Below are positions 25,104 through 32,725 of a stretch of DNA of 36,324 nucleotides, one piece after another. Each line of letters starts with the position of its first letter. Position 1 is the first letter of the stretch. Source of the stretch: Flavipsychrobacter sp. Lineage in GTDB: Bacteria; Bacteroidota; Bacteroidia; Chitinophagales; Chitinophagaceae. The stretch covers positions 1-36,324 of the forward strand of contig JANINW010000004.1 in NCBI GenBank assembly GCA_024508935.1, in the 5' to 3' direction. The notes under the pieces are model-generated. The model was not told where the DNA came from. It did no database searches and saw only the letters and a program-made list of their open reading frames with translations. The position numbers and the translations under genes were made by a program.

Positions 25104-25111
25104 TAATTTTG
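25104..25111 (+). promoter_or_regulatory. Candidate -7 promoter box for fabH
   Basis: TAATTTTG is a perfect match to the Bacteroidota -7 consensus TAnnTTTG and ends 23 bases before the fabH ATG. No TTTG or TTG sits at the proper upstream spacing, because that interval is occupied by the 8-bp repeat units. The box is therefore plausible but incomplete. Confidence 0.5.
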
Positions 25112-25134
25112 CACTTTCCTTTAAAAGACCATAA

Positions 25135-26136
25135 ATGCAGAAGATTCATGCTGCTATAACAGCGGTAGGCGGATACGTTCCCGACTACGTAATGACGAAT
25201 AAAGAGCTGGAGACGATCGTAGACACTACAGACGAATGGATAACCACCCGTACCGGTATTAAAGAACGCCGGATACTGAAAGGCGAAGGCAAAGGATCAT
25301 CAGACCTGGCAGTTGGTGCACTCGAAGACCTCTTCCGCAAACGTCCTGAGCTGAAGAAAGAAGATATAGACCTGCTGATCTGTGCCACTACTACGCCCGA
25401 TTTCCAGTTCCCGGCTACGGCCAATGTTATTACGGACAAGTTTGGCCTGGTAAATGCTTTTGGATATGATGTAAATGCCGCATGCAGCGGCTTTTTGTTT
25501 GCCCTCAATACTGGTGCCCAGTTTATAGAGACCGGCCGCTACAAAAAAGTAATAGTAGTGGGTGTAGACAAAATGAGCTCTATACTGAACTATGAAGACC
25601 GTACCACCTGCATCATATTTGGCGATGGCGGCGGTTGTGTATTGCTGGAGCCGAATACCGAAGACCTGGGCATTATAGACAGCGTGCTGAAAAGCGATGG
25701 CGCAGGCCGTGCACACCTGCACCAGAAAGCAGGCGGCTCGGTAAAACCGGCTACGGTAGAAACAGTAATGAACCGTGAACATTTTGTGTACCAGGAAGGA
25801 CAAACGGTTTTCAAATTTGCTGTAAAGAATATGGCCGATGTAGCTGCCCAGATAATGGAGCGCAACGGGCTTACTTCTGATAACGTGGCATGGCTGGTAC
25901 CCCACCAGGCCAATAAGCGTATCATAGCAGCTACATCAGAGCGTATGGGCCTGCCCGAATCGAAGGTGATGCTGAACATAGAACGCTATGGCAATACGAC
26001 CAATGGTACACTGCCACTGTGCCTGTGGGAATACGAAAAGCAATTGCATAAAGGTGATAATATAGTACTGGCTGCCTTTGGTGGCGGTTTCACCTGGGGT
26101 GCTACTTATATAAAATGGGCGTACGATACGAAATAA
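25135..26136 (+). CDS. fabH: 3-oxoacyl-[acyl-carrier-protein] synthase III
   Basis: A 333-residue thiolase-fold enzyme that condenses acetyl-CoA (or a branched starter CoA) with malonyl-ACP to begin fatty-acid synthesis. The catalytic triad is C117 in VNAACSGFLFAL, H257 in WLVPHQANKRI and N287 in ERYGNTTNGT. The N-terminal AVGGYVPDYVMTNKELE and DEWITTRTGIKERR segments, and the closing GDNIVLAAFGGGFTWGA, are standard for FabH. Length is normal. Starter preference cannot be read from sequence. It follows fabG but appears to have its own promoter. The stop codon opens a tandem repeat and a terminator follows. Confidence 0.95.
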   Translation: MQKIHAAITAVGGYVPDYVMTNKELETIVDTTDEWITTRTGIKERRILKGEGKGSSDLAVGALEDLFRKRPELKKEDIDLLICATTTPDFQFPATANVITDKFGLVNAFGYDVNAACSGFLFALNTGAQFIETGRYKKVIVVGVDKMSSILNYEDRTTCIIFGDGGGCVLLEPNTEDLGIIDSVLKSDGAGRAHLHQKAGGSVKPATVETVMNREHFVYQEGQTVFKFAVKNMADVAAQIMERNGLTSDNVAWLVPHQANKRIIAATSERMGLPESKVMLNIERYGNTTNGTLPLCLWEYEKQLHKGDNIVLAAFGGGFTWGATYIKWAYDTK

Positions 26137-26161
26137 GTCATGATTCGTAAGTCATGAGTTG
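26134..26161 (+). repeat. 14-bp tandem duplication that includes the fabH stop codon
   Basis: TAAGTCATGATTCG (26134-26147) and TAAGTCATGAGTTG (26148-26161) match at 12 of 14 bases, and a third partial copy begins TAAGCC at 26162. The first TAA is the fabH stop. Confidence 0.75.
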
Positions 26162-26186
26162 TAAGCCTGTGAGATGATATTTTTTT

Positions 26187-26212
26187 AAAGCCTGCCTTGT
26201 GCAGGCTTTTTT
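26187..26212. terminator. Terminator between fabH and the small lipoprotein gene
   Basis: A perfect 9-bp stem AAAGCCTGC / GCAGGCTTT with the loop CTTGT is followed by TTTT on the plus strand. On the minus strand an A-rich stretch upstream gives TTTAAAAAAA, so it can serve both convergent genes. Confidence 0.88.
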
Positions 26213-26237
26213 ATTGGGACATTAAAGTAGCTATTGG

Positions 26238-26450
26238 CTAATTCAGTTCGCAAACCACTTTTTCACTGGCGCCTTTGGCATCGCACTGCGGCTGGCCGGT
26301 ATGCTTGCTGTAAGAGCTGAGCGAACCACGGTACACTACTGTTTTGGTAACAGTATCGGTACAGGTGCAGGTAAAATTCTTATTGCAGGAAGAATTTAAT
26401 ACGGCCAGGGCCACTAACACTATAAACAGGAAAAAGAGCGCAGCTTTCAT
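26238..26450 (-). CDS. Small cysteine-rich lipoprotein
   Basis: A 70-residue protein from the ATG at 26450 (a longer reading adds eight residues upstream and spoils the signal peptide). It has a hydrophobic signal KAALFFLFIVLVALAVL followed by the lipobox LNSSC. The mature part holds CTCTDTVTKTVVYRG and two further cysteines (PQC, VVC), so two disulfides are possible. I know of no named family, though short lipoproteins with a TCTC opening are common in Bacteroidota. It is probably an exposed or periplasmic lipoprotein. It stands alone, with a terminator behind it. Confidence 0.7.
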   Translation of the reverse strand: MKAALFFLFIVLVALAVLNSSCNKNFTCTCTDTVTKTVVYRGSLSSYSKHTGQPQCDAKGASEKVVCELN

Positions 26451-26498
26451 ACGGTGTGATTGTATATAAACCAATCCAAATATTGTGCCAGTTAGCTG

Positions 26499-26840
26499 TT
26501 ATTCAATTTTATATTTTTCGGCCAGTTTCTTGGGTGCTACCGTGCAATAAGCCACAGTAAGTATATCCTGCAGCATTTCTTTGCGTATCAGCGGCAGGTG
26601 CACATTGGTCCAGCCATGTTTGCCCCAGGCATTGGGCACCGCATGTATCACGTTCTTGTCAAAGCTGCAAAACACATCCTGGTCTATGGGCGACAGGCGC
26701 ACCGTCATGCGTTTTTCTTTTTCGTTCATGGTGGCATATACTTTCTTCCCTACCCGGAAAGATGTAAGCTCGAAATGCGGTGCTTCAATCACCTCGTCAA
26801 AAGCCAGTGCCAGTGTGCGGGCTGTTTTAATGTTTACCAC
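26499..26840 (-). CDS. MmcQ/YjbR-family protein
   Basis: A 113-residue protein matching the MmcQ/YjbR (CyaY-like fold) family. Marks are the opening VNIKTARTLALAFDEVIEAPHFELTSFRVGKKVYATM, with a conserved H and xxxSFRVGKKxFA strand, the middle LSPIDQDVFCSFDKN, and the closing WGKHGWTNVHL...ILTVAYCTVAPKKLAEKY. The family is often labelled DNA-binding but its role is not established. Its first 14 bases overlap the end of the upstream lipoprotein gene, which implies translational coupling. It has no visible membrane segment. Confidence 0.88.
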   Translation of the reverse strand: MVNIKTARTLALAFDEVIEAPHFELTSFRVGKKVYATMNEKEKRMTVRLSPIDQDVFCSFDKNVIHAVPNAWGKHGWTNVHLPLIRKEMLQDILTVAYCTVAPKKLAEKYKIE

Positions 26841-27366
26841 GATAAGGGAAGTCGATAAATTTAAAAAGATGGATGGTATCGGAATAAAAAGCGGGGTCGT
26901 TTACATGTGCTGTTACATATTTACGCACCTCAGCCTCGCTTGCCAGGCTGCGCATGGTTTCATCACCCACTACCGCGGCGGTTATGCTGGTAAAACCAGG
27001 GTCTATGTTTATCAATTTTAAAAAGCCATAACCAAAGTTGGTAAGTCCTTTCTCAAAGTAGGGTACATTGAAAAAAGTATGACCTGCAACAACGGAGAAA
27101 AAACCATTTGCTTCGTAGCTGGGGTTGGCACCGCCACGGTTCCAAAACCTGATATGGTACTGGTTAGAGATGCTGCTATCGGCCTTATATACTTCATAGA
27201 AATTGCGGAAATTGGTATCTTCTTCAAATTTCCAGCGGCCCATTACCTGATCGTTTTGAAGTCCAGGCACAGGCTCTTTATCCAGCGCATACGAGGCGGT
27301 GTTTTTGCAACTGCTGCCCAGCAGTGCAATACCGACCAGCATAATAATGAATGCAGCATACTTCAT
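26827..27366 (-). CDS. Lipoprotein of unknown function
   Basis: A 179-residue predicted lipoprotein: the signal MKYAAFIIMLVGIALLG is followed by the lipobox SSC (Cys20). The mature part is mixed alpha/beta with GRWKFEEDTNFRNFYEVYKADSS, HIRFWNRGGANPSYEANGFFSVV and TFFNVPYFEKGLTNFGYGFLKLINID. This pattern could be a small soluble beta-sandwich, but I recognise no family. It is the first gene of a two-gene unit with the MmcQ/YjbR gene, overlapping it by 14 bases. Why a surface lipoprotein and a cytoplasmic protein are coupled is not evident. Confidence 0.75.
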   Translation of the reverse strand: MKYAAFIIMLVGIALLGSSCKNTASYALDKEPVPGLQNDQVMGRWKFEEDTNFRNFYEVYKADSSISNQYHIRFWNRGGANPSYEANGFFSVVAGHTFFNVPYFEKGLTNFGYGFLKLINIDPGFTSITAAVVGDETMRSLASEAEVRKYVTAHVNDPAFYSDTIHLFKFIDFPYRGKH

Positions 27367-27470
27367 AAGGCACGGCTTTGAGATAAACTAAATTACAAAA
27401 TAAAACCGCGTATATCATAGCTATCACATTACGGTGACATACAGCAATTACAAATCAAATATCTTAGTAG

Positions 27471-27890
27471 ATGCAACTGCGGATATTATTATTGTACATA
27501 AGCCTATTTACCGCACAGGCATGCGCAGCACAGGATACCACACGCCTAAAAATACATTGTTCCACACCTACCGGGCAGATTCTCCTATTGATAGATAATG
27601 TATGGTATGATTCATGGCAAAGCAATATAGACAGCATCATATTTATTGTTGATGGCAAAGTCTATAATCGCTATAAAACAGAACTAAGATTATTTGAATT
27701 GAATCGCAGCATTCCTGATAGTACTATAGCATCCATGAAGGTGTATGTACTGCGTAGCCGTAAGATAAAGAAGATATTCATTAACCCGCCTTACGGCAAA
27801 GACATCATAGAGATCTATACCAAAGATTGGCCCGCAGACAGTATACGTTTATATAAAGAAAAGAGGAAGCATCTTTTCGCAGGTAGCTGA
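27471..27890 (+). CDS. Small secreted protein of unknown function
   Basis: A 139-residue protein with the signal peptide MQLRILLLYISLFTAQACAAQ, which ends in the AQ typical of this window. The mature part reads DTTRLKIHCSTPTGQILLLIDNVWYD, then SIIFIVDGKVYNRY and SMKVYVLRSRKIKKIFINPPYGKDIIEIYTKD. IVDGKVY and the NPPYGKDIIEIYTK closing resemble TonB-plug/carboxypeptidase-regulatory-like segments found in Bacteroidota secreted proteins that carry an IDGK phrase, but the match is weak. ATG 27471 directly follows a TATCTTAG -7-like box, so the mRNA may have almost no leader. It converges on hisIE with 16 bases between. Confidence 0.7.
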   Translation: MQLRILLLYISLFTAQACAAQDTTRLKIHCSTPTGQILLLIDNVWYDSWQSNIDSIIFIVDGKVYNRYKTELRLFELNRSIPDSTIASMKVYVLRSRKIKKIFINPPYGKDIIEIYTKDWPADSIRLYKEKRKHLFAGS

Positions 27891-27906
27891 GCCAGGCATT
27901 ACTGCA

Positions 27907-28524
27907 CTAATGATTACCGGTTGCAGCTGTATGCCTTTCGCTGAGGTGCGCGGCTATGGCTGACAGGCTGCTGCCTTTGGCCTGCAATAATATCAGCAGG
28001 TGAAAGACCAGGTCGGCTGCTTCGTTAGTGAAGAGTTGGTCATCATTGCCCAGTGCTTCTATTACCAGTTCTACGGCTTCTTCGCCTACTTTCTGCGCTA
28101 TCTTACCTATGCCTTTGCTGAAGAGGCTGGTGGTATAAGAGCCTTCAGGCATTTGCTCTTTACGCGCTGCGATCAATTGCTCCAGTACAGAGAGAAAATA
28201 ATAGCCTGTTTGCCCGGTGGTGCCAAAACAAGTATCGTCACCGGTGTGGCATACAGGCCCGGCAGGCAGCGCTTGCACCAGCAGTGCATCGCGGTCGCAG
28301 TCGGTAGCCATACTGTCCAGGTGCAGGAAATTGCCGGAGCTTTCTCCCTTCACCCATATAGCCTGCCGCGAACGGCTGTAGAAGGTTACCAGCTTTGTTT
28401 GCTGTGTTTGCTGCCAGGCAGCTTGGTTCATATAGCCCAGCATCAGCACCTGGCCGGTGGTAGCGTGCTGTACAATAGCGGGTACCAGCCCGTCAGGATA
28501 TTTTTCAAATAGCGGCGTGTTCAT
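27907..28524 (-). CDS. hisIE: Phosphoribosyl-AMP cyclohydrolase / phosphoribosyl-ATP pyrophosphatase
   Basis: A 205-residue bifunctional enzyme for steps 2 and 3 of histidine synthesis. The N-terminal cyclohydrolase half has GYMNQAAW, TFYSRSRQAIWVKGESSGN and the metal-binding DCDRD and GPVCHTGDDTCF segments. The C-terminal pyrophosphatase half has GIGKIAQKVGEEAVELVIEAL and EAADLVFHLLILLQA. The fused form is the usual one in Bacteroidota. It is the last gene of the his operon; its start overlaps hisF by four bases. No terminator is seen in the 16 bases before the convergent gene. Confidence 0.96.
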   Translation of the reverse strand: MNTPLFEKYPDGLVPAIVQHATTGQVLMLGYMNQAAWQQTQQTKLVTFYSRSRQAIWVKGESSGNFLHLDSMATDCDRDALLVQALPAGPVCHTGDDTCFGTTGQTGYYFLSVLEQLIAARKEQMPEGSYTTSLFSKGIGKIAQKVGEEAVELVIEALGNDDQLFTNEAADLVFHLLILLQAKGSSLSAIAAHLSERHTAATGNH

Positions 28525-29282
28525 AAGCGTACAGGTATTTTTTGTTTGTAGAGATATTGTTTCACTTGGGGTATGGTGATGCTTTCTTCGTGGAAGATAC
28601 CTGCAGCCAGTGCAGCATCGGCACCGGTCTGCTCAAATACATCGGCAAAATGCTGCAGGCTGCCTGCACCACCGCTGGCTATAACAGGCACCTGCACGCG
28701 TGCGGTTACCTCCTGCAATAAAGACAATGCAAAGCCCTTCCTGCCACCATCGTTATTGATAGAGGTGAGCAATATTTCGCCCGCACCCATCTGCACGGCT
28801 TGTTCTATCCAGCACAGCACGCTGATGCCCGTGTTTTTCCTTCCGCCATTCACATATACCTGCCAGTTGCCATCAGCCTGCATACCCGCATCGGCGGCCA
28901 GTACTACGCACTGGCTGCCAAAACGTTTGGCCAGTTTGCTTACCAGCGCAGGTTCTTTTACCGCTGCACTGTTTACCGATATTTTATCAGCACCGGCACT
29001 GAGCAGGTTGTAGGCATCCGCCTCGCTGCTGATGCCGCCACCCACGGTAAAAGGAATATTCACCTGCCGGGCTACTGATTTTATCAATGACAAAAATATT
29101 TTCCTTTCCTGTATCGTAGCGGTTATGTCCAGGAACAGTAATTCATCGGCACCCTGCGCAGCATAGCGGGCAGCCAGTGCTACCGGGTCGCCCATATCGC
29201 GCAGGTTTACAAAAGCAGTGCCTTTTACTACTTTGCCGTCTTTTACATCCAGGCAGGGTATGATGCGTTTGGTCAGTGGCAT
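28521..29282 (-). CDS. hisF: Imidazole glycerol phosphate synthase, cyclase subunit
   Basis: A 253-residue TIM-barrel cyclase that with HisH converts PRFAR and ammonia to imidazole glycerol phosphate and AICAR. Catalytic residues are D12 in IPCLDVKDGKVVKG and D131 in LAADAGMQADG. Phosphate-binding loops are GGGIS (81-85) and ASGGAG near the C-terminal side. Length is normal. It lies three bases after hisA and overlaps hisIE by four bases. Confidence 0.97.
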   Translation of the reverse strand: MPLTKRIIPCLDVKDGKVVKGTAFVNLRDMGDPVALAARYAAQGADELLFLDITATIQERKIFLSLIKSVARQVNIPFTVGGGISSEADAYNLLSAGADKISVNSAAVKEPALVSKLAKRFGSQCVVLAADAGMQADGNWQVYVNGGRKNTGISVLCWIEQAVQMGAGEILLTSINNDGGRKGFALSLLQEVTARVQVPVIASGGAGSLQHFADVFEQTGADAALAAGIFHEESITIPQVKQYLYKQKIPVRL

Positions 29283-29285
29283 GGC

Positions 29286-30002
29286 TTATGCATATTTTAA
29301 AGCAGTTTGCAGGAAAGTGTGGTCTTCGTAAACAGCCTTGCCGGTGATGACGCCTGTGCACCCTGCGGCTTTGGCGGCTGCTATGTCTGCCGGCGATGAT
29401 ACGCCGCCCGATGCTATCAGCGATATACCCGGTATCTCCTCCAGCAGCCTGCTGTACACTGTAGCATCTATGCCGCTCATCATGCCGTCGCGGCTTACAT
29501 TGGTGCAGCAAAACTGCCTGAAACCCCGGATGAAATAGTCGCTGATGAAATCGGTGATACGTTTATCTGTCGTTTCCTGCCAGGCATTTACCAGCAGTAT
29601 GCCATCGCGCATATCGGCACTAATGATAAAGCGCTCATGGCCGTATGCCGTGCCCCAGTCGTACACGGTTTGCGGCTGCTTATAAGCCATGCTGCCAATG
29701 CATACCCATGTGGCACCGGCGGCAATGGCCGTTTCTGCATCGGCGCCGGTACGTATACCACCGCTGTAGTCTATGCGGAGGGTAGTGGCATTGGCTATAT
29801 CGCGCAGCACCTGTATGTTTTGCAGGGTGCCGCTTCGTGCGCCGTCAAGGTCTACGAGGTGCAGGCGTGTGCAGCCCATTGCTTCAAAGCGCCGCGCCAC
29901 TGCTACCGGGTCATTATCGTACACGGTCTTGCGCTGGTAGTCGCCTTGCGTGAGGCGTACACACCGGCCGGCTATAATGTCTATGGCGGGAATGAGTTCC
30001 AT
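29286..30002 (-). CDS. hisA: ProFAR isomerase
   Basis: A 238-residue TIM-barrel isomerase of histidine step 4. The acid/base residues are D8 in IPAIDIIAGRCVRL and D130 in ISADMRDG. Phosphate loops are SGGIRTG (80-86) and ASGGVSS. The first base of its ATG is the last base of the hisH stop (TAATG), so translation is coupled. Confidence 0.97.
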   Translation of the reverse strand: MELIPAIDIIAGRCVRLTQGDYQRKTVYDNDPVAVARRFEAMGCTRLHLVDLDGARSGTLQNIQVLRDIANATTLRIDYSGGIRTGADAETAIAAGATWVCIGSMAYKQPQTVYDWGTAYGHERFIISADMRDGILLVNAWQETTDKRITDFISDYFIRGFRQFCCTNVSRDGMMSGIDATVYSRLLEEIPGISLIASGGVSSPADIAAAKAAGCTGVITGKAVYEDHTFLQTALKYA

Positions 30003-30580
30003 TATAAGTTTAAAAAGTTTTTAAGGATGAGCAAACCATTGTCTCCCGATTTCTCCGGGTGAAACTGTACGCCGTAAAAATTATCTTTCTGCACCGCTGC
30101 GCTAAAGCTTTGGCCATAAGCTGCTGTAGCTATTGTAGCACGACTTACAGGCACGCCATAGCTGTGTACAAAATACAAGTAGCTGTTTTCGGGCAGCCCT
30201 TTAAACAAGTCGCCGCGCAGGTCGTACACATCGTTCCAGCCAATATGCGGTATTTTGGGTGCGTCCAGTTTTTGCACCTGCCCGCCAAGTATATCCAGGC
30301 AGGATGCGTCATCTTCGTCAGACGCTGTACAGAGCAATTGCATACCCAGGCATATACCCAGCATAGGCTGCTGCAAGCTGCGCAGTACATTATCCAGCCC
30401 GTTCTGCTGCAAGGATAGCATGGCACTGCCTGCAGCACCTACGCCCGGCAGTATTACTTTGTCTGCCGCACGTATCTCTGCTGCATCTGCACTGATGACG
30501 GGTGCTATACCCAGCCGGTTGAGGGCAAATATTACCGAGCATGTATTGCCCGCACTATAGTCTACAATAACCAGTTTCAT
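30002..30580 (-). CDS. hisH: Imidazole glycerol phosphate synthase, glutaminase subunit
   Basis: A 192-residue class I glutamine amidotransferase that supplies ammonia to HisF. The triad is C77 in LGICLGMQLL, H174 and E176 in FHPEKSG. The oxyanion strand is PGVGAAGSA. Length is close to the family norm. Its start overlaps hisB by four bases and its stop shares one base with hisA. Confidence 0.96.
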   Translation of the reverse strand: MKLVIVDYSAGNTCSVIFALNRLGIAPVISADAAEIRAADKVILPGVGAAGSAMLSLQQNGLDNVLRSLQQPMLGICLGMQLLCTASDEDDASCLDILGGQVQKLDAPKIPHIGWNDVYDLRGDLFKGLPENSYLYFVHSYGVPVSRATIATAAYGQSFSAAVQKDNFYGVQFHPEKSGDNGLLILKNFLNL

Positions 30581-31686
30581 AATATGCCTTTGGTTGAGGG
30601 TATGGTCATTTCAGTTGTTTCTTTCTTTATGGCCATCTTAATGCTTTTGGCCAGCGCTTTGAAAATAGCTTCTGCTTTGTGGTGTTCGTTATTGCCTTCT
30701 GCCTTTATGTTCAGGTTGCAGCGTGCACCGTCAGAGAACGATTTGAAAAAATGGTAAAACATTTCTGCCGGCATATCGCCTATCTTTTCACGTGTAAAAT
30801 CTGCATCCCATACCAGCCAGGGTCGGCCGCCAAAGTCTATAGCCACCTGCGCCAGGCAATCGTCCATAGGCAGGCAGAAGCCATAGCGGTTGATGCCCGC
30901 TTTTTTGCCCAGTGCTTCGCTGAAGGCGCTGCCCAGTGCTATTGCCACATCTTCTATCGTGTGGTGTTCATCGATATGCAGATCGCCTTTGGCTGTTATT
31001 AACAAGTCTATGCCGCTGTGGCGTGCCAGTTGTTCCAGCATGTGGTTGAAGAAAGCAATGCCTGTATCTATCGCATAGCGGCCACTGCCATCCAGTTGCA
31101 GGCGTATGTCTATCTGTGTTTCGGTAGTGCTTCTTCGTATAGCTGCTGTGCGGTATTGGCCACGCAGGTATTCGTATATCTCATCCCAGCTATTGGTTTG
31201 CGCAGCCAGCGCATCGCTTTGAGCCGGTGCTTCATAGTTTTGAAGGAAGATGGCTTTGCAACCTAAATTCTGTGCCAGTTGTACATCGGTATTGCGGTCG
31301 CCTATTACAAATGAATTAGCGAGGTCATACTCGCCGTTCATATACGGCATCAGCATAGCTGTACCCGGTTTGCGTGTAGGCAGGTTGTCTCCGGGGAAAG
31401 AGCGGTCTATATGGATAGCATAAAAGCGGATGCCTTCATTACCGAGTATCTCCAGCATTTTATTTTGCACAGTATCGAAATTTGCCTGCGGGTATTTATC
31501 CGTTCCAAGGCCGTCCTGGTTGGTAACCATCACGGGTATATAGTCCATCTCCGTGCATATTTTGTACAGGTTGCGTATAGCACCGGGCAGCAAGCTCAGC
31601 TGGCTTAGATCATCTACCTGGAAGGTAACGGGCGGTTCCTGTATCAGCGTGCCGTCGCGGTCTATAAATAATATTTTCTTACGCAT
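30577..31686 (-). CDS. hisB: Bifunctional histidinol-phosphatase / imidazoleglycerol-phosphate dehydratase
   Basis: A 369-residue fusion for histidine steps 6 and 8. The N-terminal HAD phosphatase has the nucleophile pair D9/D11 in FIDRDGTL, VTNQDG and GDRNTD. The C-terminal IGPD domain has the two metal-binding motifs DEHHTIED (about 239-246) and NEHHKAEA. The HAD loop that holds Zn through cysteines in the E. coli enzyme reads IDRSFPGDNLPTRKP here, with no cysteine, so this phosphatase is probably Zn-free. I prefer the ATG at 31686 (MRKKILFIDRDG) because homologues start there; another ATG at 31698 adds four residues. Either start overlaps hisC. Confidence 0.95.
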   Translation of the reverse strand: MRKKILFIDRDGTLIQEPPVTFQVDDLSQLSLLPGAIRNLYKICTEMDYIPVMVTNQDGLGTDKYPQANFDTVQNKMLEILGNEGIRFYAIHIDRSFPGDNLPTRKPGTAMLMPYMNGEYDLANSFVIGDRNTDVQLAQNLGCKAIFLQNYEAPAQSDALAAQTNSWDEIYEYLRGQYRTAAIRRSTTETQIDIRLQLDGSGRYAIDTGIAFFNHMLEQLARHSGIDLLITAKGDLHIDEHHTIEDVAIALGSAFSEALGKKAGINRYGFCLPMDDCLAQVAIDFGGRPWLVWDADFTREKIGDMPAEMFYHFFKSFSDGARCNLNIKAEGNNEHHKAEAIFKALAKSIKMAIKKETTEMTIPSTKGIL

Positions 31687-32725
31687 AGGTGTAAGCATTT
31701 AATGCGGTTATCAATGATCTGTTCTCACCGGCGGTGCCAATAGTAATACGCAGGCAGTTATCGCACAGCACCATGCCCGAACGGTTGCGCACAATGATGC
31801 CTTTGCTTTTGAGGTAAGCGTGCAGCGCATTTGCATCGTCTACCTGCACCAGTAAAAAATTGGCATCAGAGGGATAAACTTTTTTTACAGATGGCAATGC
31901 CTGCAATGCTGCTGACAGCGCTGTACGTGCTGCTATCAGCTGCTGCGTGGTCTCTGCTACGGTTGTATTGCCCGTTATCATTTGCGCAGCTAATTGCTGC
32001 ACGGCGGCATTGATATTGTATGGCGCCTTCACCTTATTGAGTACAGAAATGATCTGCGGCGATGCAAAGGCCATGCCCAACCTAAGCCCCGCCATGCCCC
32101 ATGCCTTGGAAAAAGTTTGCAGGATGACGAGGTTCGGATATGTATCCAACTGCTGCAAAAATGAATACGATGCATTGAAATCTATATAGGCTTCATCCAG
32201 CACCACCAGGCCGCTGAACTGCTCCAGCAGCTGCTGTATGCTGCCGGCATCAATGAGATTGCCCGTAGGGTTGTTGGGCGAGCAGATAAATATAAGTTTG
32301 GTCTGCGCATCTATGGCTTGCATTATTGCAGGCAGGTCTAACTGAAAATCTGCGGTAAGGTTTACTTTTTTCACCGCCACATCATTTATCTGTGCCGATA
32401 CTTCGTACATGCCGTAGGTAGGCGGGAAGACAAGAATATTATCTCTGCCGGGGTTGCAGAAAGAGCGTATCAGCAGGTCTATGGGCTCATCGCTGCCATT
32501 GCCCAGGTATATACATTCTTTGCGTACATTTTTTATAGCAGCGATAGCTGTTTTCAATTGCTGCTGCAAAGGGTCGGGGTAGCGGTTGTACAGGCTGCAC
32601 AGGCTATTCTCGTTGGCATCGAGATATATTACATCCTGCCCCGAATATTCGGAACGTGCAGAGGCATAGGGCGCCAGGCTGCGGATATTATCGCGTACCA
32701 GGTTATCAAGATTAAAATTGCTCAT
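31679..32725 (-). CDS. hisC: Histidinol-phosphate aminotransferase
   Basis: A 348-residue fold-type I PLP aminotransferase, histidine step 7. The PLP lysine is K207 in QTFSKAWGMAGLRLG. SPNNPTGN (149-156) and LDEAYIDF (176-183) hold the cofactor ring, and the substrate loop DANENSL is near residue 36. Length is normal. It overlaps hisD by four bases at its start and hisB by eight (or twenty) at its end. Confidence 0.97.
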   Translation of the reverse strand: MSNFNLDNLVRDNIRSLAPYASARSEYSGQDVIYLDANENSLCSLYNRYPDPLQQQLKTAIAAIKNVRKECIYLGNGSDEPIDLLIRSFCNPGRDNILVFPPTYGMYEVSAQINDVAVKKVNLTADFQLDLPAIMQAIDAQTKLIFICSPNNPTGNLIDAGSIQQLLEQFSGLVVLDEAYIDFNASYSFLQQLDTYPNLVILQTFSKAWGMAGLRLGMAFASPQIISVLNKVKAPYNINAAVQQLAAQMITGNTTVAETTQQLIAARTALSAALQALPSVKKVYPSDANFLLVQVDDANALHAYLKSKGIIVRNRSGMVLCDNCLRITIGTAGENRSLITALNAYTYA

